Origin: Longimicrobium sp.
Lineage (GTDB): Bacteria > Gemmatimonadota > Gemmatimonadetes > Longimicrobiales > Longimicrobiaceae
Assembly: GCA_036387335.1 (NCBI GenBank)
Contig: DASVTZ010000026.1
Span: 1-64,000 of the forward strand
Direction: 5' to 3'
Length of the DNA: 64,000 nucleotides
The notes under the pieces were generated by a model. It searched no databases. It was given only the letters and a program-made list of their open reading frames with translations, and had not been told where the DNA came from. Position 1 is the first letter of the stretch, and each line of letters begins with the position of its first letter. Made by a program: the position numbers and the translations under genes. This document shows, piece after piece, positions 10,865-21,283 of this stretch.

Positions 10865-12493
10865 CTACCCCGCTGTCGAACTCCTAATCTGGTTCTGGAT
10901 TTCTTCCGCTCTCGCTCGCACCGTGGCATCTTTGCTGTGACTGAGGTGATCGAACATATCGTATGCGCCCCGCCACTCATCAGCGTCCTTCAATGCCCCC
11001 ATGACCGCGAGCAGGGCATCAGAACGTCCGGTCGACTCAAGGAGTTGTGCCAACTCTTTCCAATGGTAGATACCCTGCTTCACTTCGTCCGGGCGTTCGT
11101 CAAGTTGGTTGACGAACGCGTCTACAAAGTCTACTCTCAACCCTAAGCCCGCTGTTTTGAGCGCCTTGGCAGAGCGCGACGTGTACATGCCATGGGCGTT
11201 ATTCGACACGTTGATCACGTACTGTGCACGGAGCGGCCCGGGGAAGCGTGAGGCGACCTCAGGGGGGAGACTTTGAACACTGTCAATCGCGGCGTTCGCC
11301 GTAGTGAACGTACCCGATGCGGCGTCCTTGACGAGGTGCTCGAACAAAACTCCATCCAAGCGCGCGGATCCGACGCGGAGCACCTGTGCGGTGGCAACCT
11401 CGTCGAGCTCCCGTGAGGTGATCAGATCACGGACTGCCGCCTGGTGCAACTCGTCCGCCTCTTGCGCACTCACGGCATTTTCCGCCAGCCACGCCCGAGC
11501 CACTTCCCGTGCCGGAGCCAGTTTTAGGTTGCGCCGGACCAGGCCCAACGCGCGCTCACGCCCCAGTGAACCCGCCAGAGCGATGCCAGCTGGATCTTGG
11601 GTCAGAACCCACAGCGTGTCCTCCGTCGTGTTCTGGTCCTCGATCAGCTTATCCATGTAGCGCCAGGCAGAGCGTCGAACCTCTTCGCCCGCCAGCAGCA
11701 TCCCTCCGAGGAACAATCTGACGTTCTCGTGCTCGATAGTCCGCGTGCGTGGGCCCCCGCCCGCGGCACCGGCAAATGCCGTTGCCCGTCGTACAAGTTC
11801 GTCGATTACCTTTTGGCTCAAGGCATTCAGCAACGCCGGACTGAGAATCGCCAGCTCTGTCTTCACTGTCGCTCGGACACTCTCCTGATCTCCTGGGTTG
11901 GGGAAGAAGTGGGGCCCGGCTAGCCGGACGAGTAGTTCTGTGACGCCAACCATGCCGAGGAGACCTTCTCGGCTCATGACTAGGTCAATCACCGTCGTGA
12001 TGGCATCGCGCGCCTCTTCGGCCGTCCCTTTGTGGCCAGAGGGGTGCGCACAAAGATGCCTCGCCTTCTGAACCAGCCTCAGCTTCGTAGCCTCAGAGGG
12101 TGTCAACAGAGTCGCCTTCTCGCACACGTCGATGAGTTGCCCCTCAAACGAATCCTGGTTCTGGAACTTTTGGTTAATCTGTACGTGTCCCGTCTTCGTG
12201 TTCGGATCACTGGTGCCGGTAGTGGCCACGCGTTCGAGCTTCTGTCGAAGATCATCCATGCCGGCCGCGACGCTGAGCACGACCGCCGCGCGGTACGCAC
12301 CCGCGTTGTAGCAATTCACCGCTTCGCGCACGTAACTGCGCCCTTCCATATCGGGGATGGTCAGCAGAAGCGATTCGAGATCACGGATCATTGGGAGGCG
12401 TTGTTGAGGGCGAGCATCAGGTGATCGTGCGATCTTACGCGCAGTCACCAAGCGACGCAAGAATGTCCGGATGGGAGGGCTGCTCTCCATCAT
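10865..12493 (-). CDS. large HEPN-like protein
   Basis: The 542-residue product has an N-terminal domain in which VNCYNAGAYRAAVVLSVAAG and, about 90 residues later, KARHLCAHPSGHKGTAEEAR form the two helices of a HEPN-like fold; RHLCAH matches R-x4-H. The remaining 350 residues are helical with no motif I recognise and may be a repeat scaffold. A HEPN RNase linked to a large sensor is common in phage-defence and abortive-infection proteins, which is an inference here. The start could be 12493, 12490 or the later Met at residue 35. It is convergent with the relic before it and divergent from the HNH gene. Confidence 0.6.
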   Translation of the reverse strand: MMESSPPIRTFLRRLVTARKIARSPDARPQQRLPMIRDLESLLLTIPDMEGRSYVREAVNCYNAGAYRAAVVLSVAAGMDDLRQKLERVATTGTSDPNTKTGHVQINQKFQNQDSFEGQLIDVCEKATLLTPSEATKLRLVQKARHLCAHPSGHKGTAEEARDAITTVIDLVMSREGLLGMVGVTELLVRLAGPHFFPNPGDQESVRATVKTELAILSPALLNALSQKVIDELVRRATAFAGAAGGGPRTRTIEHENVRLFLGGMLLAGEEVRRSAWRYMDKLIEDQNTTEDTLWVLTQDPAGIALAGSLGRERALGLVRRNLKLAPAREVARAWLAENAVSAQEADELHQAAVRDLITSRELDEVATAQVLRVGSARLDGVLFEHLVKDAASGTFTTANAAIDSVQSLPPEVASRFPGPLRAQYVINVSNNAHGMYTSRSAKALKTAGLGLRVDFVDAFVNQLDERPDEVKQGIYHWKELAQLLESTGRSDALLAVMGALKDADEWRGAYDMFDHLSHSKDATVRARAEEIQNQIRSSTAG

Positions 12494-12901
12494 GGTGACG
12501 CCCGTGTCCGGCAGGCGAGTGGCGCGGCGGGTTGCCCGCGACGTGAGTGTTTGGGTAGTTTCCTCGATCCCTTAAGCGTGGCTCAGCGCGCTCGCCCTGA
12601 CCGATTCGGTTGCCTCCGAACATCTCTCTCCGCCGGTCTCCCGGACATTTCCAGTGTTGCGAGTGTGGAGGATCTTTGGCGCGTTCTCCACTCTGGAGGC
12701 GGGCCCGGTGAGTTAAGTGGTGCTGTCTGGGTCGGCGGAGCGCCGACGGTCGTTCGGCCGCACCCCGTGGTGCAGGATCGGAGTGCGGCCGAGATGTGCG
12801 GGGCACACCGTTTGGCTTTCTTCCCGGTGCTCCTGTGCTTTTGCGGGTGGCCCCTCCAGCATACGGCTCCACGCCGCCGTCCGCAGATCTCCAGGAGCAA
12901 C
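12494..12901. other. divergent intergenic region, 408 bases
   Basis: The gap separates the divergent HEPN-like and HNH genes and must hold promoters for both. The right third is the sequence duplicated upstream of the HNH relic. I see no coding frame with a ribosome site and no strong consensus promoter. Confidence 0.4.
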
Positions 12902-13780
12902 GTGGCCAGAAAGAAACTGAGGTTGAGCCGCTTTTACGCGGAGGTGCTCGGCGCCACGTTCACCAACTCCCGTTGGTCCTGGGGCGCGATCGACTTCGCG
13001 ACCGGACGCCTGTTCCTGCGGGTGTGGAAGGACCAGTTGGAACCGATAGAGGGGCGAGAGCACGTCATGGTCTTGCGGGCGGTCCCAACCACGGCCTCCC
13101 CCGGGTACCGGGAGAGGGAGCGGCACCTGGCGCTCCTCGAGGAGGGCGTGCCCGGCTACGGTGTCGTATGCGTGGCGCGGGATACCGACGTGGACGCCGG
13201 CCGAACGATCCGGAGTTACAACGACCGGGAGCTTCTAGTCCTCGGCAAGCTCGTGGTCCGCCCCGAGGGGCGTTATGCGGAGGTGGTCCGCCGAGTGTCG
13301 CTGGAGGAGCTGGAACGTGCGGAGGGGGGGGCGGCCGATCTGGAAGAGGACATCCGTGCGATCCGCCGCAACCGCTCCCTCCAGGTGACTGAACGCGAGG
13401 CATTGGTGAGTGCGCGGTTGGGCCAGGGGGTGTTCCGGACGCAGGTGCTGGCGCGATGGGGCGGTCGTTGCGCGGTGACGGGCAGTGCGACCCAGGTGGT
13501 CATCCGCGCATCCCACATCAAGCCGTGGCGTGACTCGGATAACGAGGAGCGGCAGGACCCCGAGAACGGGTTGCCTCTGGTGGCGGACCTGGACGCGCTG
13601 TTCGACCAACGGTGGGTCACCTTCGGTCTCGACGGCGAACTGCTCGTGTCCCCGCGCATTCCAAAGAAGGAGCGGACGCTTCTCCGTTTGGAGGGACTCC
13701 GCCTTCGCAAGCGACCCGGCCCTCTCACGTTGCAATATCTTGAGGAACACCGGCTGGCGGCCTTCCGGACGCGGTGGTGA
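12902..13780 (+). CDS. HNH endonuclease
   Basis: GTG 12902 follows CCAGGAG; the longer frame back to 12551 has no site and is not conserved in the relic. The 292-residue product has an unassigned N-terminal region (about 170 residues) and a C-terminal HNH domain: RCAVTG, then IRASHIKPWRDSDNEERQDP (first His), ENGLPLVADLDALFD (Asn) and the following strand. This matches the HNH_2-type module seen in restriction-like enzymes (family knowledge). A deleted copy with its leader lies at 8937, so the gene was duplicated locally. Confidence 0.8.
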   Translation: MARKKLRLSRFYAEVLGATFTNSRWSWGAIDFATGRLFLRVWKDQLEPIEGREHVMVLRAVPTTASPGYRERERHLALLEEGVPGYGVVCVARDTDVDAGRTIRSYNDRELLVLGKLVVRPEGRYAEVVRRVSLEELERAEGGAADLEEDIRAIRRNRSLQVTEREALVSARLGQGVFRTQVLARWGGRCAVTGSATQVVIRASHIKPWRDSDNEERQDPENGLPLVADLDALFDQRWVTFGLDGELLVSPRIPKKERTLLRLEGLRLRKRPGPLTLQYLEEHRLAAFRTRW

Positions 13781-14045
13781 GGGAGTGGGTAGTCGGCACT
13801 CGGCCTCGAAAGCGTCCCGCTACTTGGTCCACCGCAGAGATGATGTCGACGGTGAACTCGCTCCAACCGTGATCGCAGTCGAGGGGCGTCTGCGCAACTT
13901 GGAGATTCACCACTACATGGCTCGGTGCGACGGTAATGGCGGATACGCCACTGCCTGGGCACTTTCCCTCTGTTCGGGGCGTAACTCCGATGCGGAGAGG
14001 GATTCACGCATCAAGCCGCACCCATCCAGCTACCGGAGGCATCCC
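13781..14045. other. intergenic region without a recognisable gene
   Basis: A short minus-strand frame near 13800-13913 gives a protein-like peptide (TPLDCDHGWSEFTVDIISAV) without a ribosome site or complete domain; it may be a gene remnant. Nothing else is supported. Confidence 0.3.
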
Positions 14046-14330
14046 ATGAGCGTGTCGGTCGGAGAACTTCTCGCCTGGGCGGGCGGGCACGAGAACGAGG
14101 AATGGACGACCCTCTGCGAGAAAAAGCCATTCAGCTACCGAGTTACCGGCTCAGGCATCGAGTACACCCCACAGACCGGCATACCCCGCAACGTGCCCAA
14201 GAAGGAGATGGAGTCGTTCTGTGCCGAGTTCAACGAGATACGTTCGTTCTCGCCGGGGCAGTATCCCAACCGCCGACACAAGTCGTACTCCCTCCCGCTG
14301 ATCAAGCGGTTCCTGAGCGAGCGCGGGTAA
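14046..14330 (+). CDS. small hypothetical protein
   Basis: ATG 14046 lies six bases after a perfect GGAGG (14035-14039), which decides the start inside a much longer open frame. The 94-residue product is basic at the C-terminus and contains SYRVTGSGIEYTPQTGIPRN and RRHKSYSLPLIKRFL, suggesting a small nucleic-acid or protein binding fold. I do not recognise the family. A candidate terminator follows at 14474. Confidence 0.6.
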   Translation: MSVSVGELLAWAGGHENEEWTTLCEKKPFSYRVTGSGIEYTPQTGIPRNVPKKEMESFCAEFNEIRSFSPGQYPNRRHKSYSLPLIKRFLSERG

Positions 14331-14473
14331 GCAGAGGGACACCGGCCGCGGCTTTCACTCCAACGCCACAGTCGCCGCTCCATAACGAGTACCGGTGTGT
14401 TACGGCTCTTTGGCGCAAGAGTGCTGAGCGCCGCAGGACGCCATCGCCCGCGAGACCATGTCTGATCCGCGCC

Positions 14474-14507
14474 AAGCCCGCTCCCGTGCGGGGCTTTCTG
14501 TTTGACA
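14474..14507 (+). terminator. probable intrinsic terminator
   Basis: AAGCCCGC (14474-14481) pairs with GCGGGGCTT (14488-14496, one bulged G) and is followed by TTTCTGTTT. It lies 140 bases downstream of the 14046 gene. Confidence 0.55.
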
Positions 14508-14552
14508 CAGGAGTGCTACACCTCAATCGGGCACCCACTCCGGGTGCACCGA

Positions 14553-15026
14553 TCACACCGTCCAATCCCAGATCTGCGGATCATCGGCACGACACTGAGG
14601 CGCAGTGTCCGCGCAATCACAGGTCAGGCTGAGACGCCTCCACAGTTCGTCGAGAGACACCCACCGAAAGTCCGTGGCGACTTGGGCGAACTTTTCGGCG
14701 CTGAAGGGAACATCGCGTCCGTCTAACACGTGAATCCCAGACCTGACCTGCCAATAGACGAAGAATCGGGCAAAGTCCTCGACATCTCGGTAGCGCAGGG
14801 TCTCGCCCGCTGGCAGGTGTGCGTCGACGTAGCGCACCCACCGCTCCTCGCCCATCGCATCAATTTCGGGGCGACAACCCACAAGCCACGCCTTCAGGAG
14901 AGTGGCGGCGTCGCGCGCGTGCAGAGCGCCGAGTGCGAACTCGGGGTAATACGGAAGGGCCAGGTTTTGAAACGGATCGGGCCAGTAGATGTATGGATCT
15001 TCTGAGATGACTTCGAAGGGCTTCAT
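14553..15026 (-). CDS. hypothetical protein
   Basis: The 157-residue frame from ATG 15026 begins MKPFEVISEDPYIYWPDPFQ and is rich in aromatic residues, with a C-terminal Cys pair (LTCDC) and Cys near the end (APQC). The open frame extends upstream to 15170 but that part is basic and has no ribosome site; the site for 15026 is also weak. No family is recognised. It is convergent with the 14046 gene and closes the accessory island before gyrB. Confidence 0.5.
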   Translation of the reverse strand: MKPFEVISEDPYIYWPDPFQNLALPYYPEFALGALHARDAATLLKAWLVGCRPEIDAMGEERWVRYVDAHLPAGETLRYRDVEDFARFFVYWQVRSGIHVLDGRDVPFSAEKFAQVATDFRWVSLDELWRRLSLTCDCADTAPQCRADDPQIWDWTV

Positions 15027-15431
15027 TACGCAATGAGGCTGACAGCGCATCCGCACCGTGAACGGGTGCCAGTTATGAGCTGATGTGGACACGGAATACT
15101 CCGAACTACTTTTGAAGCGTTTTTGGCACACGGCGACGGAGACACGCCCCCGCTTCGAACTCCTCGTCAACCCACAAACACAGTAGCTGACCGTTCACCG
15201 GCTTTGCACACCCGCGCTGGGTTAACTGTTGAACGCCGCGAGCGATACGGATTTCCAGCACAGCATACTTCGCCGGTGGTAGAGGGAGAGCGGGACAAAT
15301 TGCGCACGCAGCCAAGAGGGGCCAGGGGAATCCCCCTGGCCCCTCTCGGTTTTCTGTTGTCCAGGGACTTGTGTCAAACCGCGGAACTTAGGTAAACCTG
15401 TCCATGGACTTTTGTAACGCGACAACCCAAT
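15027..15431. other. 405-base gap before gyrB
   Basis: Apart from the strong hairpin at 15315-15346 I see nothing in this stretch: no coding frame with a ribosome site and no tRNA-like fold. Confidence 0.4.
15315..15354 (+). terminator. strong hairpin, terminator after gyrB
   Basis: A perfect 14-base stem (AGAGGGGCCAGGGG with its complement, 15315-15346) with a 4-base loop is followed on the plus strand by TTTTCTGTTG. It lies 86 bases beyond the gyrB stop, so it may serve the minus strand as well, although the U run is on the plus side. Confidence 0.6.
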
Positions 15432-17417
<1,986 letters not shown>

Positions 17418-17468
17418 TCAGACTATGGAAGTAGTACACCGAATGGGGGCCGAAGGTTCGGGAGAAAC

Positions 17469-17540
17469 AGTGCGGGAGTGCGTGAGTGCGTTAGTGCGCC
17501 GGGCGTGAACGCACTCACGCACTAACGCACCAACGCACTT
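17469..17540. repeat. inverted heptamer-array element, GTGCGTK family
   Basis: Left arm: about four 7-base units of the type AGTGCGK; centre CCGGGCGTGA; right arm: about four units of the complementary type ACGCACT. The arms can pair into a long imperfect hairpin. The element contains the last codons and the TAG stop of the DUF721 gene. The same family occurs at 40649. Confidence 0.9.
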
Positions 17541-17869
17541 CCCCTCCCTTCCCCGTTTCCCATCACGAACACCAGCTGCCTTATCCGCCCGTCGCCCTTG
17601 CCGGCGTTGATGCGGCGCATGAGCTCGCCCTTCATCAGGTTCAGCTCCATCAGCCACGCGCTGGTGGAGACGGCCACGAAGAGCGTGCCCTTGGAGACGC
17701 GCAGCGCCTCGGTGACGGCCGAGATCTGCGGGCCCACCTTGTCCGTCCATTCGGTGACGATGGAGGCGGCCTCCACCTTGGGAGCGAGGCCGGAGCGGTC
17801 CAGGAAGCGGCTGACCAGGTCGCCCACGGACTGGGGCTGGCCGGCGTTTGGATCGCGGGTGCGCTTCAC
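17522..17869 (-). CDS. DUF721 domain protein
   Basis: The 115-residue product (GTG start, MKRTRDPNAGQPQSVGDLVS) matches the DUF721 family: SIVTEWTDKVGPQISAVTEA and GTLFVAVSTSAWLMELNLMK are the characteristic W-x-x-x-V-G and S-x-x-W-x-x-x-L blocks. Members are small, usually encoded beside dnaA, recF or gyrB, and proposed to bind nucleic acid; the biochemical role is not settled. Here it directly precedes gyrB in the usual neighbourhood. Its last residues (SALVR) and stop codon are encoded by the heptamer repeat, so the element has replaced or extended the natural C-terminus. Confidence 0.85.
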   Translation of the reverse strand: MKRTRDPNAGQPQSVGDLVSRFLDRSGLAPKVEAASIVTEWTDKVGPQISAVTEALRVSKGTLFVAVSTSAWLMELNLMKGELMRRINAGKGDGRIRQLVFVMGNGEGRGSALVR

Positions 17870-17969
17870 GTTTCGAAGACCGGGCGAGGCAAGGGGTGCG
17901 GACCCTTCAATCTAGCACCTCGGCCCCCTCGGGAATAGGGTGAAAATCCGCCGAAGGTACCCCAACGCA

Positions 17970-18001
17970 CCACGGCCCCGGGCGGGTGCCCGGGGCCGTG
18001 G
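17970..18001. terminator. 13-base perfect hairpin after the lipoprotein gene
   Basis: CCACGGCCCCGGG (17970-17982) pairs perfectly with 17989-18001 around a 6-base loop. It lies 25 bases past the stop of the 18026 gene on the minus strand; there is no U tract, so termination is inferred from position and stability. Confidence 0.55.
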
Positions 18002-18025
18002 TGGGGGCTTCGCGCGCCCGGTGCG

Positions 18026-18597
18026 TCAGTTCTCTTCCGTCAGATCGGCGAGCAGGGCCCCGGAGATCACCTCTCCCTCGTTGACCTCGTCTTCCATCGC
18101 CTTGCGCAGACGCGCGATCTGCGCCTGGTTCGCCCGGTAGAACGCCACGTTCTCGGGCGCGATGCGGATGGTGCCGAGCACGTCATCCTGCTTCCCCCCG
18201 CCGTCGATCACCCCCTGCGCCACCCCGGCCTGGAAGAGCACCCAGCTCGCCACCACCTCCTCTCGCGTGGTGAGCCCCGTCCGCTCCACCGCGGCGCGAA
18301 GGGCGGGCTGCGCCTCCACCCTCGCCACCTGCTCGTCGATCGGCAGGGTGCTGTGGGCCGCCTGGCCCGGGTCCGTCCCTTCCACCAGCGCCAGGTTCCG
18401 CTGCGCGGCGATCACACGGCGCACGAGATCCATCGTCAGGCGGTACTCCGCGGGCTCCACGGACTTCGCGGCGGCCTCTGCGTCGCGGCGGGCATGAACC
18501 CTCCGGCGATCCCGGGCTCGGTGCGGGGACGGGCAGTCTGGGCATCGCAGGCGGCGAGCGCGGCGACAGCACACAGGGTGAGGGGAAAGTACTTCAT
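18026..18597 (-). pseudogene. lipoprotein gene with a frameshift after the signal region
   Basis: From ATG 18597 (GGAGGATC upstream) a lipoprotein signal is read: MKYFPLTLCAVAALAACDAQ, lipobox AALAAC. The frame then runs to GGFMPA and degenerates. Exactly there, at about 18486-18496, another frame takes over with RRDAEAAAKSVEPAEYRLTM and continues, well conserved in style, to the stop at 18026. A single missing base would explain it. The body is a helical domain of about 150 residues of unknown function. It may be a true pseudogene or a sequencing error in a GC-rich stretch (GCCCGCCGCGAC). Confidence 0.75.
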
Positions 18598-18715
18598 GGA
18601 TCCTCCAGGGTGGGGGCACTGCGACAACGAAGATCGCCAATCTAATCTGATTTGCTAAAAAGGAAACATCCTTATTTGTGGCGCCGCTTATTCGCGCAAG
18701 AACTCGCCTTCCGCA

Positions 18716-19489
18716 CTATCCCGCTCCACGACTGGAACTCCACCGAGCTTCCAGGTACTCAAGTCGCGGCTGGCTGCCATCCACACGGGGACGCAAAGGA
18801 GCGCCGTTCAGCTCCCAGTACGGGGTCCCCTCCAGCACCTCGTCGAGCACAACCACGAGACGCGAGGGATGAATCCGAAGCAGCCCCGCGTCGAATAGCG
18901 TGTGAAGATCGGAGCGGAGCAGGAGCCCGTTGCCAGTGTCGTTCAGCCCAGAGTCTGAGTGCCAAAGAATGTGCGCGCACTCCAATACCTCCGAAGGGCC
19001 CCAGTCTGTGATGGCGCACCTGGCCCCGTAGAGATTCAATAAGTTCTCGCGAAAGCGCCGCTGGCCCGCGCGCACCCTGCGCGCGAATTCCTGTAGTTCC
19101 GTGGGGTCATCATTCGGAGCTTGGCCGAAATCCTTGTAGATCACCGGAGCACCTGACGAATCGACAACTTCAATCCGGTTCAGGTCATCACTCCAGCGAA
19201 GGCGTGGGTGCAATGAAACGAAAACAGCCTCCCTCGCGACCTTCGGAAGAAGAGTACGGCGTCCGACCCCGCCATTCGCCTGGTTCAGGAGATCCACGGC
19301 TCGTGCCACTGCGCTACGCGTCAATACCGTGGGCTGGCCCCTCAGCCTTTGGATGACGATCCGATCATCCTCCACCAGCTGGATTCTGTATTCACGTCCT
19401 ATTTTCATCGACCAAAAACTCTTGCCCGCGTGCATTGCGATACGTGCGGCGTCTCTCACTTGCCTCCACGACTCATCAGCATCCAGCAT
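18716..19489 (-). CDS. HNH endonuclease
   Basis: ATG 19489 is preceded by GGGAGGA at good spacing; the frame extends upstream without a site. The 257-residue product has an N-terminal domain of about 140 residues and a C-terminal HNH_2-type module: ARCAITDWGPSEVLECAHILWH, then NGLLLRSDLHTLFDAGLLRI with the conserved Asn and second-half His. It resembles single-gene HNH restriction-like proteins. The N-terminal half (WSMKIGREYRIQLVEDDRIV) differs from that of the 12902 HNH protein, so they are not recent copies. Divergent from the phosphatase gene at 19579. Confidence 0.8.
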   Translation of the reverse strand: MLDADESWRQVRDAARIAMHAGKSFWSMKIGREYRIQLVEDDRIVIQRLRGQPTVLTRSAVARAVDLLNQANGGVGRRTLLPKVAREAVFVSLHPRLRWSDDLNRIEVVDSSGAPVIYKDFGQAPNDDPTELQEFARRVRAGQRRFRENLLNLYGARCAITDWGPSEVLECAHILWHSDSGLNDTGNGLLLRSDLHTLFDAGLLRIHPSRLVVVLDEVLEGTPYWELNGAPLRPRVDGSQPRLEYLEARWSSSRGAG

Positions 19490-19578
19490 TATGTCCTCCC
19501 GACGGGTTTCATGTTTTGTGCGGAGCGGTCCTCGTCTCACGCAAGCAGAGCCTGAGCAATAAGACCCACTGCTATCCA

Positions 19579-20073
19579 ATGTCTATCCTGCCCCAACCGA
19601 CCCGCATCCTCTTCGTCTGCCTCGGCAACATCTGCCGCTCGCCGCTGGCCGAGGCGGTCTTTCGCCACAAGGTGCGCGAGCGCGGCGTGGAGGACCAGTT
19701 CGTGATCGACTCGGCCGGGACCTCCGGCTACCACAACGGAGCCCCGCCCGATCCGCGCAGCAGCGAGACCGCGCGCCGCCGAGGCGTGGAGTTGGCCGGC
19801 CAGAGCCGCAAGCTGTCGGCGGCCGACCTGCGCCGCTTCGACTACGTGATCGCGATGGACGGCGAGAACCTGCGCGAGATCCGGGCACTGGAATGCGTGG
19901 CTGGCGGGAGCGCCCGCATCCACCGCCTGCGCGAGTGGGACCCCGAGGCCTCCGGCGCGGACGTGCCCGATCCGTACTACGGCGGCCCAGGCGGCTTTGA
20001 CGACGTGCACGACATCGTGGACCGCTCCTGCGAGGCGCTGCTCGACCACCTCCTGGCCGAGCGCCACGCCTGA
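19579..20073 (+). CDS. low-molecular-weight protein-tyrosine phosphatase
   Basis: The P-loop VCLGNICRSPLAEAVF (C-x5-R with catalytic Cys near residue 15) lies at the N-terminus and the general-acid DPYYGG motif near the C-terminus, as in all LMW-PTPs; the length (164 residues) is normal. The enzyme removes phosphate from phosphotyrosine or, in relatives beside fructosamine kinases, from sugar-linked protein phosphates. ATG 19579 is the first codon that keeps the family's N-terminus. Its stop overlaps the start of the kinase gene (TGATG), so both are made together. Confidence 0.9.
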   Translation: MSILPQPTRILFVCLGNICRSPLAEAVFRHKVRERGVEDQFVIDSAGTSGYHNGAPPDPRSSETARRRGVELAGQSRKLSAADLRRFDYVIAMDGENLREIRALECVAGGSARIHRLREWDPEASGADVPDPYYGGPGGFDDVHDIVDRSCEALLDHLLAERHA

Positions 20074-20942
20074 TGCTTCCCAAATCCCTCCGCCGCTCGC
20101 TGGAGGCGCATCTCAGCCGCGTCGGTGAAGCGCGGGCGTTGGGCGGCGGGTCGATCAACCATGCGGCGCGCGTGGAGGGGCCGGACGGCGCGTTCTTTGT
20201 GAAGTACAGCGAAGATGCGCCTGCCGGGATCTTTGCCGCCGAGGCGCGAGGGCTGGAGGCGCTCGCCGCCGCCTCGGGGTTGGTCGTGCCGCGCGTGCTG
20301 GCGATCCGCGACGATCCCGAGCCCGGCACTCCTGCCTGGCTCGCGCTGGAGTGGCTGGAGCCCGCGCCGCGCGCCGCCGATTTCGGTGAGCGGCTGGGGC
20401 GCGGGCTGGCCGCGCTGCACCGCTCGCGCGGCGCCTGGGGTTGGGAGGAGGACAACTTCATCGGCTCCCTCCCGCAGGAGAACGCGCCGGCCGGTGCCTG
20501 GGCGGACTTCTGGTGGGCGCGCCGCCTTGATCCGCAGCTGCGCCGCGCCCGCGCCGCCGGCCGTCTCCCCGGCCGCGAGCGCGAGTGGGAGCGCCTGCGC
20601 GAAGCCCTCCCCCGCCTCCTCGGAGCCGGAGAGGAGGATGGGCCGTCTCTCCTGCACGGCGACCTGTGGAGCGGCAACGTGGTGGCCTCCGCACCCGGCC
20701 CGGCGCTCGTGGACCCCGCCGCCTTTCGGGGCCACCGCGAAGTCGACCTCGCGATGACGGAGTTGTTCGGCGGCTTCCCCGCGGATTTCTGCGCCGCCTA
20801 CGAAGAAGCCTGGCCGCTGCGCCCCGGCTACCGCGAGGAGCGCCGCGGCGTGTACCAGCTCTATTACCTGCTGGTGCACGTCAACCTGTTCGGCGGTGGC
20901 TACGTGGCGCAGACGGCGGAGGTGCTGCGCCGGGTCGTGTAG
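20073..20942 (+). CDS. fructosamine kinase family protein
   Basis: The 289-residue product has the kinase-like fold of FN3K relatives: ALGGGSINHAARV glycine-rich strand, FFVKYS with the ATP-binding Lys, LLHGDLWSGNVV as the catalytic loop (Asp acting as base), and ALVDPAAFRGHREVDLAMTE as the metal-binding segment. The family phosphorylates ketosamines (ribulosamine, fructosamine) on glycated proteins, leading to deglycation. Start overlaps the LMW-PTP stop. The pairing of LMW-PTP with fructosamine kinase supports a shared protein-repair role. Confidence 0.9.
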   Translation: MLPKSLRRSLEAHLSRVGEARALGGGSINHAARVEGPDGAFFVKYSEDAPAGIFAAEARGLEALAAASGLVVPRVLAIRDDPEPGTPAWLALEWLEPAPRAADFGERLGRGLAALHRSRGAWGWEEDNFIGSLPQENAPAGAWADFWWARRLDPQLRRARAAGRLPGREREWERLREALPRLLGAGEEDGPSLLHGDLWSGNVVASAPGPALVDPAAFRGHREVDLAMTELFGGFPADFCAAYEEAWPLRPGYREERRGVYQLYYLLVHVNLFGGGYVAQTAEVLRRVV

Positions 20943-20953
20943 CGTGCACCAGC

Positions 20954-21283
20954 TTACGGTGCCTCGAATGTAGCGCGATCCAGTTTCCGACGTTGGTGCA
21001 GCATGCGTACGATCGGAACGGGTTCGGTTCGCTCTGACCTGACGGTGAGATAGAGGTAGAAGACGCTGTAGGGGTAGCGGCGGACGATCTTCATTCGGAT
21101 GCCATCGCCCAGGTCGGCTCGAACGCGGCCTGTCTCCGGCCCGAGCCCTGCCCGCCTGCACGAGTCGAGGATTCCCCGCGCCACCCGTTGAGCCGCGGCG
21201 GGGTTCCGCTTCACGACGGAGTAGAAGTCGATGATCTGATCCAGATCGCGTGCCGCGTGCGCGGTGATTCGGAATGAGCTCAG
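20954..21283 (-). CDS. ParE/RelE-type toxin, likely CTG start overlapping the antitoxin stop
   Basis: An ATG at 21214 would give 86 residues, but the frame upstream is clearly coding: SSFRITAHAARDLDQIIDFY is the canonical first helix of ParE toxins. The only start that includes it is CTG at 21283, which overlaps the antitoxin stop as CTGA, with GAGGAG seven bases upstream. The rest (MKIVRRYPYSVFYLYLTVRS, then VPIVRMLHQRR) matches the toxin's beta-sheet and C-terminus. ParE toxins poison gyrase; related RelE toxins cleave mRNA. Confidence 0.75.
   Translation of the reverse strand: MSSFRITAHAARDLDQIIDFYSVVKRNPAAAQRVARGILDSCRRAGLGPETGRVRADLGDGIRMKIVRRYPYSVFYLYLTVRSERTEPVPIVRMLHQRRKLDRATFEAP

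Noticed and set aside
12551-12901. 117-residue N-terminal extension of the HNH protein
   Set aside because: The relic at 8937 does not preserve this frame, and GTG 12902 has a good ribosome site.
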